Source: Sanguibacter antarcticus (GTDB taxonomy: Bacteria; Actinomycetota; Actinomycetes; Actinomycetales; Cellulomonadaceae). From it: a DNA stretch of 64,000 nucleotides. Of the stretch, positions 27,493 through 36,092 are shown in pieces. Location: the NCBI RefSeq assembly GCF_002564005.1, contig NZ_PDJG01000001.1, positions 1,302,001-1,366,000 on the forward strand, given 5' to 3'. A program made the position numbers and the translations under genes. A model generated the notes under the pieces. That model did not search any database, was not told where the DNA came from, and was given only the letters and a program-made list of their open reading frames with translations. The stretch's first letter is position 1. Every line of letters begins with the position of its first letter.

Positions 27493-29180
27493 ACCAGGAC
27501 TGGCAGCTCGCCCGCACCCGCCTCGCGGCGCGCACCCTCCCCCGCCGCAGCGACTACGCAGGCCTGCGCCGCTCGTGGCGCGGCGACCTGATCGCCGGAG
27601 TGACCGTCTCCGTCGTCGCCCTCCCGCTCGCGCTCGGCTTCGGCGTCACCTCAGGCGTCGGCGCGAGGGCCGGGATCATCACCGCCATCGTCGCCGGGAT
27701 CGTCGCCGGGTTCTTCGGCGGGTCCAACCTCCAGGTCTCCGGCCCCACCGGCGCCATGACCGTCGTCCTCGTCCCCGTCGTCGCCCAGTACGGCCCCAGC
27801 TCCGTCGTCGTCGTCTCCATCATGGCCGGCATCGTCGTCGTCGCCGTCGGGCTCCTCGGGATGGGACGCCTCGTCAACTACATCCCCTGGCCCGTCGTCG
27901 AAGGCTTCACCTTCGGCATCGGCGCGATCATCTTCCTCCAGCAGGTCCCCCTCGCCCTCGACACCACCGCGGCCGCCGGAGAGAACACCGCCGTCGTCGC
28001 CGTCCGCACCCTCGCCGCGACCGCCTGGCCAGACGCCCTGCCCGCCCTGGGCGTCGTCCTCCTCGTCATCGCCACCATGCTCCTCATCACCCGGGTCCGG
28101 CGCACCCTGCCCGCCTCGCTCTTCGCGATCGTCGCCGCCACGATCGTCGCCCACGTCGCGCACCTCGACGTCCGCACCATCGGGGCGCTCCCCGCCATCC
28201 TCAACGCACCCCACCTCCCGAGCACCGACCTCGAGACCGTCCGGTCCCTGGTCTCCGCCGCCCTCGCCGTCGCCGCCCTCGCCGCCCTCGAGAGCCTGCT
28301 CTCCGCCCAGGTCGCCGACGGGATGGCAGACGACATCCCCCGCACCCAACCCAACCGCGAGCTCGTCGGCCAAGGCCTGGCCAACATCGCGAGCGGCCTC
28401 TTCGGCGGCATGCCCGCCACCGGCGCCATCGCCCGGACCGCCGTCAACCTGCGCTCCGGCGCACACACCCGCGTCGCAGCGATCACGCACGCTGTCGCGC
28501 TCGCCGCCATCGTCCTCGCCGCCGCACCCCTCGTCGCACAGATCCCCTTGAGCGCGCTCGCGGGCGTGCTCATCGTCACCGCGCTGCGCATGATCGACCT
28601 GCGCACGGCACGCTCGATCCTGCGCTCCACCCGGTCCGACGGGCTCGTGTTCGCGCTCACAGCGTTCGCCACGATGGCGTTCGACCTCATCACGGCAGTC
28701 GGTCTCGGTGTGCTCGCGGCGATCCTCCTCGCCCTGCGAGCGCTCGCGCGGGCGAGCCACCTCGACCGGGTGCCGGTCCACGACACCGAGGTGAGCACCG
28801 AGGACGAGCACCAGCTCCTCAGCGAGCACATCGCCGTGTACCGGATCGACGGGGCGCTCTTCTTCGCGGACGCCCGACGGTTCCTCGACGAGCTGCTCGA
28901 GGTGACCGACGTCCACGTGGTCATCCTGCGGCTGAAGAACGTCACGATGCTCGACGCGAGCGGGGCGAACGCCCTCTCCCAGCTCGTGCAAGACCTCGCA
29001 CGCCACCACGTCGCCGTCCTCGTCAAGGGACTGCGGCCCGAGCACCGGCACGTCATGGCCTCGGTCGGGGTCCTGGCGGAGCTCGAGCGCCGCAACCACC
29101 TGTTCGTCGACCTCGATACGGCGATCGAGCACGCCCGCAAGCACGTCCGCCGTGCGCAGGCAGCCATCGACACCGCATGA
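27489..29180 (+). CDS. SulP family anion transporter with STAS domain
   Basis: 563 residues from a GTG overlapping the arsR stop. The first ~430 residues have 10-14 membrane helices with the SulP signatures LIAGVTVSVVALPLALGFG and GGMPATGAIARTAVNLRSG, and VSGPTGAMTVV near helix 3. The last ~110 residues form a STAS domain (VYRIDGALFFADARRF...LRLKNVTMLDASGANAL). SulP proteins move sulfate, bicarbonate or other anions, often with protons or sodium. No selective feature is visible. Pairing with an ArsR regulator is frequent in this group. Confidence 0.92.
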   Translation: MNQDWQLARTRLAARTLPRRSDYAGLRRSWRGDLIAGVTVSVVALPLALGFGVTSGVGARAGIITAIVAGIVAGFFGGSNLQVSGPTGAMTVVLVPVVAQYGPSSVVVVSIMAGIVVVAVGLLGMGRLVNYIPWPVVEGFTFGIGAIIFLQQVPLALDTTAAAGENTAVVAVRTLAATAWPDALPALGVVLLVIATMLLITRVRRTLPASLFAIVAATIVAHVAHLDVRTIGALPAILNAPHLPSTDLETVRSLVSAALAVAALAALESLLSAQVADGMADDIPRTQPNRELVGQGLANIASGLFGGMPATGAIARTAVNLRSGAHTRVAAITHAVALAAIVLAAAPLVAQIPLSALAGVLIVTALRMIDLRTARSILRSTRSDGLVFALTAFATMAFDLITAVGLGVLAAILLALRALARASHLDRVPVHDTEVSTEDEHQLLSEHIAVYRIDGALFFADARRFLDELLEVTDVHVVILRLKNVTMLDASGANALSQLVQDLARHHVAVLVKGLRPEHRHVMASVGVLAELERRNHLFVDLDTAIEHARKHVRRAQAAIDTA

Positions 29181-29188
29181 TGGGTGGC

Positions 29189-29719
29189 ATGGAACTCACC
29201 CGGCCCGTGCCTCCCGACCCGTACTCGCTCCTGCCGCAGGTCCCCTCCTTCACCCTCACGAGCACCGATCTCACCGACGGCGCCCCGCTCGACCCGCAGT
29301 TCTCCCAGGCCGGCGACAACGCCTCGCCGCACCTGGCCTGGTCTGGTTTCCCGGAAGGCACCCAGTCCTTCCTCCTCAACGTGTTCGATCCCGACGCCCC
29401 GACGCCTGCCGGCTGGTGGCACTGGACCGTCGTCGACCTGCCGACGGACGTCACCGAGCTCGAGCTCGGTGACGGCTCGAGCGACCTCATGCTCCCGGGC
29501 GCGGCGTTCCACGTGCGCAACGACGGCGGCGAGTACGACTACTCCGGAGCGGCCCCGCCGCGCGGCGACCGCGCGCACCGGTACGTCTTCGCGGTCCACG
29601 CGCTCGACGTCGACACGCTCGACGCCGACCCGGACGACGGCGCCACCCTCGTGGCGTTCAAGGCGGTCTTCCACACCATCGCGCGAGCGACGCTGACGGC
29701 GACGTTCCAGCTGAGCTAG
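29189..29719 (+). CDS. YbhB/YbcL-type phosphatidylethanolamine-binding protein (PEBP)
   Basis: 176 residues from ATG 29189; ATGs at 29177 and 29180, overlapping the SulP stop, are alternatives. SFTLTSTDLTDG, NASPHLAWSGFPEGTQSF and GWWHWTVVDLP are the typical YbhB/PEBP core, and the AAPPRGDRAHRYVFAVHAL segment carries the anion-binding pocket. Cytosolic, 1 domain. The cellular role in bacteria is not known; it is probably co-transcribed with the genes upstream. Confidence 0.9.
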   Translation: MELTRPVPPDPYSLLPQVPSFTLTSTDLTDGAPLDPQFSQAGDNASPHLAWSGFPEGTQSFLLNVFDPDAPTPAGWWHWTVVDLPTDVTELELGDGSSDLMLPGAAFHVRNDGGEYDYSGAAPPRGDRAHRYVFAVHALDVDTLDADPDDGATLVAFKAVFHTIARATLTATFQLS

Positions 29720-29728
29720 CCTGCCCGG

Positions 29729-30313
29729 ATGGCAGAGCATCCTTCCCCGCCCGCTCCAGCAGCGCCGCCACGGCTCGGCACCGTCACATGGGTCCGCGCC
29801 GTCGACCACCCCGAGCTCCTCGCGGGGCCGGTGCACGCCGCGCTGCTGGAGTGGGCTCACCACGACCCGTCGGTGAGCGATCAGGTGCACGTCGCCGAGA
29901 TCGACCCGACCGTCTCCGACACCGCGGCGATGAGCGAGCAGTACGACATCCCCATGCACGCCTCGGTCAACTGTGTCCTCGTCGCCGGCAAGAGGGAAGG
30001 CGTCGAGCGCACCGCGGCCGCTGCCGTCCGCGCCTCGACGCGCGCGGACGTCAACGGCACCATCAAGCGCCTGCTCGACGTCCGCAAGGCGTCCTTCGTG
30101 CCGACCGAGCGTGCGGTCGACGAGTCCGGCATGGAGTACGGCGGCATCACGCCCATCGGCCTGCCGTCGGGCTGGCTCGTGCTCCTCGACGCGGCCGCTC
30201 GCGACGGATGGATCGTCATCGGCTCCGGGGTGCGCCGGTCGAAGATCGCTCTCCCCGGCGATCTGCTCGCGACCCTGCGCGGCGTCCAGGTCGTCGAGGA
30301 CCTCGCCCGATGA
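29729..30313 (+). CDS. YbaK/aminoacyl-tRNA deacylase family protein
   Basis: 194 residues with the YbaK/ProX fold: VNCVLVAGKREGVER with the conserved lysine region, VNGTIKRLLDVRKASFV, then GMEYGGITPIGLPSGWLVLLD, which matches the GGxSPxG-like loop. The family removes mischarged amino acids from tRNA (mostly Cys- or Ala-tRNAPro). It is a stand-alone protein 9 nt after the PEBP gene; its stop overlaps the next gene (ATGA). The specific tRNA substrate cannot be told. Confidence 0.85.
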   Translation: MAEHPSPPAPAAPPRLGTVTWVRAVDHPELLAGPVHAALLEWAHHDPSVSDQVHVAEIDPTVSDTAAMSEQYDIPMHASVNCVLVAGKREGVERTAAAAVRASTRADVNGTIKRLLDVRKASFVPTERAVDESGMEYGGITPIGLPSGWLVLLDAAARDGWIVIGSGVRRSKIALPGDLLATLRGVQVVEDLAR

Positions 30314-30855
30314 TCACCACACGCGTCGCGTCGCGTGCCGACGCCCCAGCCTTGGCAGCGCTCGCTGCGCGGACGTTCCCGCTCGCCTGCCCGCCGGGCA
30401 CGAACCCTGACGACATCGCCGAGTTCCTCGCCACGGTGCTCTCCGCCGACGGCTTCACCGTGTTCCTCACCGACCCGACGCACACGATCCTCGTCGCCGA
30501 CGAGAGGTCCGCCGTCGGTCCGGTCGCGTACGCCATGCTCGTGGCCGGCGAGATCGCAGACCCCGAGGTCGCTGTGTCCGTCACGGCTGCCGCGCCGCTC
30601 ATGCTCAGCAAGTTCTACGCGCTGCCGGCTCAGCACGGTGGCGGTGCGGCGCACACCCTCATGGACGCGGTCGTCGCCCACGCGGTGCACCACGGCGCCG
30701 ACGTGCTCTGGCTCGGTGTCAACGAGCACAACGCGCGGGCTCGCCGCTTCTACGAGAAGTCAGGGTTCGAGGTCGTGGGCTCCAAGCACTTCCGTCTGGG
30801 CTCCCAGGTGCACGACGACTTCGTCATGGTCCGGCAGGTCGCTCCCGCCGGGTAG
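30310..30855 (+). CDS. GNAT family N-acetyltransferase
   Basis: 181 residues from ATG 30310 in an ATGA overlap. The acetyl-CoA motif is degenerate (LPAQHGGGAAHTLMDAVV in the motif A position), followed by WLGVNEHNARARRFYEKSGFEVVGS, a clear motif B and C region. The small-molecule or protein substrate is unknown. Last gene of the plus-strand run that began at the arsR promoter. Confidence 0.85.
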   Translation: MITTRVASRADAPALAALAARTFPLACPPGTNPDDIAEFLATVLSADGFTVFLTDPTHTILVADERSAVGPVAYAMLVAGEIADPEVAVSVTAAAPLMLSKFYALPAQHGGGAAHTLMDAVVAHAVHHGADVLWLGVNEHNARARRFYEKSGFEVVGSKHFRLGSQVHDDFVMVRQVAPAG

Positions 30856-30884
30856 GACCGCAGCGGGCGGGCCGGGTGCAGCGG

Positions 30885-31478
30885 TCAGACGTGGCGGGCG
30901 CGCAGCCCGTCGACGAACACGCTGAGACCGAATCCGAAGCGTGCGGTCGCCCCCGCGAGCTCGTGCGGCGCAGGGGCGCTCGTAGCAGCAAGCGCCCCGG
31001 CGCCGTCGGGGTCCGCGCCGAGTACCTCGGGGACGGCCGACTGCTCGTCGGCAGTGTTGCCGAGCACGTAGTGCAGGAGCGTCAGGGCGGCGAGCTGGGA
31101 CTCTGCGGGCGTGAACCCTGCGTCGGTGAGCACCCCAGCCATGAGGGCCATCGTCGTGCTGCGGCCGGTCCGGGGCGGGTAGGCCGTCGCGACGAGCTGG
31201 GCACCGTCGCGGTGCGCGAGAAGAGCCGCGCGCAGGCGGTGCGCGAGCTCGTTGATCCGGGTGTCCCAGTCCCCCATCGGTAGGCCTGCCTCGATGCCGT
31301 CGAGGATCTCGTCGGCTAGCGCGACGAGGAGCGCGTGCTTGTTCGCGACGTGCCAGTAGAGGGCACCGGCCTGGATGCCCAACGATGCTGCGAGCCGACG
31401 CATGGTCAGTGCGGCGAGGCCGTGCTCGTCGAGGAGCACGAGGGCGCTGCGCAGGATCTCCTGCTGGGTGAGGGCCAC
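30885..31478 (-). CDS. TetR family transcriptional regulator (TetR/TetR_C_1 type)
   Basis: 197 residues from GTG 31478, with AGAGGAAG just upstream. N-terminal helix-turn-helix LTMRRLAASLGIQAGALYWHVANK is of the TetR(B)-like kind with the LYWH signature, and the ligand-binding part has TDAGFTPAESQLAALTLLHYVLG. It is divergent from the small Cys protein and no efflux gene is adjacent, so its target is not evident. Confidence 0.87.
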   Translation of the reverse strand: MALTQQEILRSALVLLDEHGLAALTMRRLAASLGIQAGALYWHVANKHALLVALADEILDGIEAGLPMGDWDTRINELAHRLRAALLAHRDGAQLVATAYPPRTGRSTTMALMAGVLTDAGFTPAESQLAALTLLHYVLGNTADEQSAVPEVLGADPDGAGALAATSAPAPHELAGATARFGFGLSVFVDGLRARHV

Positions 31479-31741
31479 CGGCTTCCTCTCTGAGACGGGT
31501 CGGTGCCCCGAGGATCCGGTCGGCACGACGCCCGACGGTACCTCACGAGAACCCACTCCTTGAACACCGTTCAGCCGAGGAGCTGTGCGCTGGCGCCTCG
31601 CCCCTGCGACCTTGCACACATCTCGCACGCGCACAGCACCCCGATCACGACCACGCTGATACCTTTGCGCCGGACGTTGACATCTCTCGTGTCACCAGCA
31701 GCACACGCAGTACACGCATCGCAGGGGGCAAGGAGGGTTCC

Positions 31742-31975
31742 ATGGCGAGGATTCAGATCACCGTGTGCGACAGGTGCGGCTCCCTCGAGCGCCTCGTCAC
31801 CCAGTACGACGTCACGCACGCCAACCGCACCGTGACCGTCGACCTCTGCAGCGAGCACGGTCTCCCGCTCGACGCGATCATGAACCTCGTCGCAGACGCC
31901 CCTCTGCGGGAAGCTGCCGCAGAGACGAACGTCACCACCCTCGAAGACCACAGGCGGCGGCCGGACGGCAAGTAG
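31742..31975 (+). CDS. Small protein with CxxC...CxxH metal-site-like pattern
   Basis: 77 residues, preceded by the strong ribosome binding site AAGGAGGG at 31731-31738. The N-terminus has CDRCGS (Cys9, Cys12) and a later LCSEHG (Cys, His three residues apart), a pattern that could hold zinc. RTVTVDLCSEH resembles short actinobacterial zinc-ribbon proteins of unknown role. No DNA-binding motif is visible. The 180 nt upstream, up to the TetR gene, hold the promoter region; a TTGACA at 31677 has no matching -10. Confidence 0.65.
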   Translation: MARIQITVCDRCGSLERLVTQYDVTHANRTVTVDLCSEHGLPLDAIMNLVADAPLREAAAETNVTTLEDHRRRPDGK

Positions 31976-32011
31976 CGACGCAGACGGCAGCCGCTCCGAT
32001 ACTGTCGAGCC

Positions 32012-33202
32012 ATGACCTCGTCGGCTCCCGCCACCTCCTTTCGTGGTCTGCCCCCGGCAGTCTGGCTGCGTGCGCACCCGCTCGTCGCCGACGCTCTGCT
32101 CGCTCTCGCGCTCCTCGCCCTGGTGGTCGGGGTGCGTCACGACGAGGGCCACGTCCCGGACGAGATCACGCGGATGGCGGTCGTGCTCGGGGGCGCGGTG
32201 CTCGTGGTCCGCCGTCGCTACCCGGTAGCGGTCTGGGCGGTCACGCTCGGGCTCGCCGTCCTGGGTCTGATCTCTGCGCAGGGGACGACGCCGGTCGTGC
32301 TGCCGTTGATGGTCGGGCTCTACACGCTCGCGTCTTTGCGTCCGCGACGCGTCGGTGTGCTCGCCGCTGGGCTCACCGCGGCGGTGCTCGTGGTGACCGT
32401 CGTGCTCGCGCTCGGATCGGCGTGGGCGAGCCCCGAGCCGTGGGCCGCTCTCGCCTGGAGCGGCATGCCGGCCGCGATCGGCGACGCCGTGCGCTCCCAG
32501 CGTGCGATCGTCGCTGCCGCACAGGAACGTGCGATCCGTGCGGAAGACACACGCGAGGAGGAGGCCCAGCGGCGTGTGGCCGAAGAACGGCTGCGCATCG
32601 CCCGCGAGCTGCACGACGTGGTCGCGCACCATATCGCGGTCATCACCGTCCAGGCGGGCGTCGCCAGCCACCTCCTCGACAGCGACGCGGCCCAGGCTCG
32701 CGAGTCGCTCGACCATGTCCGCAGCGCCGGCCAGACGGTCTTGCGCGAGATGTCGACGATCCTCGGCGTACTCCGCGAGAGCCCTGACGAGGACCGTCGT
32801 CCGGCGCCCGGTCTCGCCGGTGTGGACGAGCTCGTCGTCGACGCGCGGCACGCAGGGCTCGCGGTCACGCTGCGGGTCTCCGGGACGCCGTCCGACCTGG
32901 CTCCGGTAGTCGATCTCGCCGCGCACCGGCTCGTGCAGGAGTCGTTGAGCAACGCCCGCAAGCACGGGAGCGGGAGCGCCGTCCTCTCCGTCGCGCACAC
33001 CGCCGAGCTCGTCACGATCGACGTCACGAACCCCGTCCGTGCTGACCAGCCGGTGTCCACACCCGGATACGGGCTGGTCGGTATGCAAGAGCGGGTGTCG
33101 ACAGCCGGCGGGCTCCTCACGTTCGGGCCGGCGCAGGACGGCACCTTTCGGGTGCACGCCGAGCTGCCCGCCGCCCCGGACCACGAGCGGACCGCGTCGT
33201 GA
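32012..33202 (+). CDS. Sensor histidine kinase, HisKA_3 (NarX/DesK-like)
   Basis: 396 residues. The first ~150 residues have four to six membrane helices and no large sensor domain. The dimerisation segment RIARELHDVVAHHIAVI carries the phospho-accepting His201. The HATPase_c domain has LVQESLSNARKHG (N box) and GYGLVGMQERV (G box). Its stop overlaps the response regulator start (GTGA), so they form a two-component system that probably controls the ABC transporter next to them. Confidence 0.92.
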   Translation: MTSSAPATSFRGLPPAVWLRAHPLVADALLALALLALVVGVRHDEGHVPDEITRMAVVLGGAVLVVRRRYPVAVWAVTLGLAVLGLISAQGTTPVVLPLMVGLYTLASLRPRRVGVLAAGLTAAVLVVTVVLALGSAWASPEPWAALAWSGMPAAIGDAVRSQRAIVAAAQERAIRAEDTREEEAQRRVAEERLRIARELHDVVAHHIAVITVQAGVASHLLDSDAAQARESLDHVRSAGQTVLREMSTILGVLRESPDEDRRPAPGLAGVDELVVDARHAGLAVTLRVSGTPSDLAPVVDLAAHRLVQESLSNARKHGSGSAVLSVAHTAELVTIDVTNPVRADQPVSTPGYGLVGMQERVSTAGGLLTFGPAQDGTFRVHAELPAAPDHERTAS

Positions 33203-33858
33203 CGATCCGCGTCCTGCTCGCTGACGACCAGGCCCTCATCCGAGCGGGGTTCGCCGCCCTCGTCGGCTCGGCAGACGACCTGGAGGTGGTCGGCCAGGCC
33301 GTCGACGGTACCCAGGCTGTCGCCCTCGCGCACGAGACGCACCCCCACGTCATCCTCATGGACATCCGCATGCCCGGCACCGACGGGCTCTCGGCGACAG
33401 AGCTGATCACCACCGACCCTCGTCTCAGCGATGTCCGCGTGCTCGTCCTGACGACCTTCGAGTCCGACGACACCGTCGTGGCGGCGCTGCGTGCCGGCGC
33501 GAGCGGGTTCCTCGGCAAGGGCGTGGAACCGGTAGCGCTGCTCGACGCGATCCGCGTCGTCGCGGCCGGCGAGTCGCTGCTCTCTCCGTCGGCGACGAAG
33601 AGCCTTATCGCGCGGATGCTCGCGACGCCTGCCGGTCCGAGCGCAGGTCCGGGCACGCTCGACCTGCTGACCGACCGCGAGAGCGAGGTCGTCGGGCTCG
33701 TCGCACAAGGGCTGAGCAACGACGAGATCGCGACGCAGCTCTTCGTGTCACCGTCGACCGCCAAGACGCACGTCAACCGGGCGATGACGAAGCTCGGTGC
33801 ACGCGACCGCGCCCAGCTCGTCGTCATGGCGTACCAGTCGGGGCTCGTCCAGCCCTAG
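33199..33858 (+). CDS. NarL/FixJ family response regulator
   Basis: 219 residues from a GTG. The receiver domain has ADDQALI (acidic pair), the phospho-acceptor Asp55 in ILMDIRMPG, then LTTF and the lysine region GFLGKGVEP. The C-terminal LuxR helix-turn-helix is LTDRESEVVGLVAQGLSNDEIA...STAKTHVNRAMTKLGARDRAQLV. A 20-bp dyad lies 47 nt after its stop, in front of the ABC genes it likely controls. Confidence 0.93.
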   Translation: MTIRVLLADDQALIRAGFAALVGSADDLEVVGQAVDGTQAVALAHETHPHVILMDIRMPGTDGLSATELITTDPRLSDVRVLVLTTFESDDTVVAALRAGASGFLGKGVEPVALLDAIRVVAAGESLLSPSATKSLIARMLATPAGPSAGPGTLDLLTDRESEVVGLVAQGLSNDEIATQLFVSPSTAKTHVNRAMTKLGARDRAQLVVMAYQSGLVQP

Positions 33859-33904
33859 CGACCGTGGAGCGCACCCGGCAACTCCAGGGGCCTCGTCTGC
33901 GCGA

Positions 33905-33924
33905 CGTACCGCATCTGCGGTACG
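33905..33924 (+). promoter_or_regulatory. 9-bp inverted repeat upstream of the ABC transporter operon
   Basis: CGTACCGCA-TC-TGCGGTACG is a perfect dyad with a 2-bp spacer, about 80 nt before the ATPase start. The loop is too short for a terminator, so an operator is the better reading; the adjacent response regulator is the obvious candidate. A strong AAGGAG precedes the ATPase start. Confidence 0.6.
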
Positions 33925-34005
33925 CGCCAGGTGTCTGCGCTGGGACGACGACGTGCAGCACCTGCACCGGGGAGGGTAGGACCACACCCCCGAGAAGGAG
34001 CCCCC

Positions 34006-34965
34006 ATGATCGAAGTGCACGAGCTGACGAAGACGTTCGGCGACAACGTCGCTGTCGACAACATCAGCTTCACCGTCCAGCCAGGGATCGTCACCGGTTT
34101 CCTCGGCCCGAACGGCGCCGGCAAGTCCACGACGATGCGGATGATCCTCGGTCTCGACCGCCCCACCTCCGGGCACGCGCTGGTCAACGGCCGCAGCTAC
34201 ACCGGCTCTGCAGCACCGATCAGCGAGCTCGGCGCCCTGCTCGACGCCCGCAACGCCGACAAGGCCCGGTCCGCGCGGAACCACCTGCGTGCTCTGGGCG
34301 CCACCGTCGGGCTCGGCTCAGACCGGGTCGACGAGGTGCTCGAGGTCGTCGGCCTGACGGACGTCGCCCGGCAGAAGGCCGGGGCGTACTCGCTCGGCAT
34401 GGGCCAGCGCCTCGGGATCGCCGCCGCGCTGCTCGGCGACCCGAAGGTCGTCATGCTCGACGAGCCCGTGAACGGTCTCGACCCGGACGGCATCCTGTGG
34501 ATCCGTCACATGCTCAAAGACCTCGCGGCCGAGGGACGCACCGTGCTGCTCTCCTCGCACCTCATGAGCGAGATGGAGCTGACGGCCGAGCACCTCCTCG
34601 TCATCGGACGCGGCCGGATCATGGCCGACATGCCCATGCACCAGTTCATCGCGCAAGCGACCGGGAACCACGTGCACGTCGTCTCCCCCGACGGCACGGC
34701 GCTGCGCGACCTGCTCGCCGCTCCGGGCGTCGCCGTGGCGTCCGACGCCCCTGGCGTCCTCGACATCGAGGGACTCACCGCCCAGGAGATCGGCACCCGG
34801 GCTGCCGCTGCCGGGCTCGTCCTCTTCGAGCTCACCCCGGTCGAGCCCTCCCTCGAGGAGGCCTACATGACCATGACCCGCGACGCCGTCGAGTTCCACG
34901 GAACCTCAGCGAGCCCTCACCTCGAGACCGCCAGCGCGCACGCCGCAGACAAGGACGCAGCATGA
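34006..34965 (+). CDS. ABC transporter ATP-binding protein
   Basis: 319 residues from ATG 34006 with AAGGAG upstream. Walker A is GPNGAGKST, the ABC signature is degenerate (AGAYSLGMGQRLGIAAAL), Walker B is VVMLDEP, and the H-loop is LLSSHLM. The C-terminal ~100 residues are the extra domain of the DrrA/BcrA type, often seen in drug or bacteriocin export and in bacitracin-type sensing pairs. Overlaps the permease by 4 nt. Confidence 0.92.
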   Translation: MIEVHELTKTFGDNVAVDNISFTVQPGIVTGFLGPNGAGKSTTMRMILGLDRPTSGHALVNGRSYTGSAAPISELGALLDARNADKARSARNHLRALGATVGLGSDRVDEVLEVVGLTDVARQKAGAYSLGMGQRLGIAAALLGDPKVVMLDEPVNGLDPDGILWIRHMLKDLAAEGRTVLLSSHLMSEMELTAEHLLVIGRGRIMADMPMHQFIAQATGNHVHVVSPDGTALRDLLAAPGVAVASDAPGVLDIEGLTAQEIGTRAAAAGLVLFELTPVEPSLEEAYMTMTRDAVEFHGTSASPHLETASAHAADKDAA

Positions 34966-35789
34966 GCACCGACCTGAAGAGCCCCGACGCACCGAGCACG
35001 GCATCACGGCTGTCGACCTGGCACATGCTCCGATCGGAGTGGATCAAGCTCTGGTCGGTCCGGTCGACCACGACCATGCTGCTCGTCGTCGTCGCGATCC
35101 TTATCGGGTTCGGCGCCCTCGCCGCAGCCGTCTCGACCGGAGACGTCACGGCCGCAGACGGTGACGGCGGGCCTGGCCGCTTTGCCACCGACCCGTTCTC
35201 GCTCGTCATGACCGGCTCGACCTTCGCCGTCCTGCTCGTCGGGACCCTCGGAGCCCTGGTCGGTGCCCGCGAGTTCACCTCCGGCATGATGCGCACCACC
35301 GTCTCGGCGGTCCCTCGCCGCCTCGCCCTGCTCGGGGCCAAGGCTGTCGCGCTCACCGTCGCACTCCTGCCTGCCGTCGTCGCAGGCGTCCTCGGCGCGT
35401 TCTGGGTCGGCATGACGATCCTGTCCAACGGTGGGGCAGAGACCGTCACGCTCGCCACCGCAGGCTGGGCAGCCGTCGGCACCATCGCCTACCTGCTGGG
35501 CGTCGGGCTCCTCGGCCTCTCCCTCGGGTTCCTGTTCCGCAGCATCGCCGGCAGCATCTCGACCATCATCGGCGGGCTGCTCATCCTGCCCGGGATCATC
35601 GGCGCTCTCCTGCCCGACAGCTGGAGCCCCCTGCTCAAGTACCTGCCGTCCAACGCGGCCTCGTCCTTCGCCTCGGTCACCGTCCCCACGGACATGCTCA
35701 GCGTCGGCGCAGGAGCGGCAGTGTTCGTCGCCTGGCTCGTCGTAGCCCTCAGCGCGGCCGGGTACGTGTTCCGCCGACGTGACGTCTGA
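34962..35789 (+). CDS. ABC-2 type permease
   Basis: 275 residues with six hydrophobic segments: one near 40-60, then VMTGSTFAVLLVGTLGALVGAREFTSGMMRTT, the ABC-2 signature with EFTSGMMR, followed by pairs of helices to GYVFRRRDV. It pairs with the ATPase upstream (ATGA overlap). Such DrrAB/BcrAB-like exporters are often induced by the peptide or lipid they move, which fits the two-component system in front. Confidence 0.9.
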   Translation: MSTDLKSPDAPSTASRLSTWHMLRSEWIKLWSVRSTTTMLLVVVAILIGFGALAAAVSTGDVTAADGDGGPGRFATDPFSLVMTGSTFAVLLVGTLGALVGAREFTSGMMRTTVSAVPRRLALLGAKAVALTVALLPAVVAGVLGAFWVGMTILSNGGAETVTLATAGWAAVGTIAYLLGVGLLGLSLGFLFRSIAGSISTIIGGLLILPGIIGALLPDSWSPLLKYLPSNAASSFASVTVPTDMLSVGAGAAVFVAWLVVALSAAGYVFRRRDV

Positions 35790-35911
35790 ACGACGGCCCG
35801 GCGCACGCTGAAACGATCTGCGGTCTGCCGCTGACCGCGTGACGGCCAACCACGACGCGACCTACCAGTTCATCTGCGCCAGGCCCACGACACCTCGAGG
35901 GACAGATCGTG

Positions 35912-35955
35912 CCGGGTCGTCGGGATAGTCGCCATCGACGATCCCGACGACCCGG
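35912..35955. repeat. 15-bp inverted repeat with 14-nt loop
   Basis: CCGGGTCGTCGGGAT at 35912-35926 is the exact reverse complement of 35941-35955. The 14-nt loop makes a poor terminator, and the T tract (CTTTTTT) follows 16-20 nt later. It could end the ABC operon in either direction or mark a recombination site. Confidence 0.6.
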
Positions 35956-36051
35956 TCGCCACGACGAAGCCTGTCTTTTTTCGCCCACCCTCGTCTTCCA
36001 CGCCTCGACCCCAAGAATCACCCGTACGGGCGAGGCGGGTCGTGTCATCCG

Positions 36052-36066
36052 GTGAGGAATCCTCAC
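36052..36066 (+). promoter_or_regulatory. GTGAGGA-A-TCCTCAC dyad upstream of the LuxR-type gene
   Basis: A perfect 7-bp inverted repeat with a 1-bp spacer, 26 nt before the start codon of the regulator at 36093 and just upstream of its ribosome binding site (GAGGGGGAG). Position fits autoregulation, but no binding data support it. Confidence 0.45.
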
Positions 36067-36092
36067 TGAAGATGATCCGAGGGGGAGACACC

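Larger units (their letters stand above)
35790..36092. other. Intergenic region before the orphan LuxR gene
   Basis: About 300 bp without a supported gene. It holds the long-arm inverted repeat at 35912-35955, a T-rich tract at about 35975, and the GTGAGGA dyad just before the regulator gene. The lower-GC block starts near its end. Confidence 0.6.

Noticed and set aside
31677..31682. TTGACA as a -35 element for the small Cys gene
   Set aside because: No -10-like hexamer at 16-18 bp.
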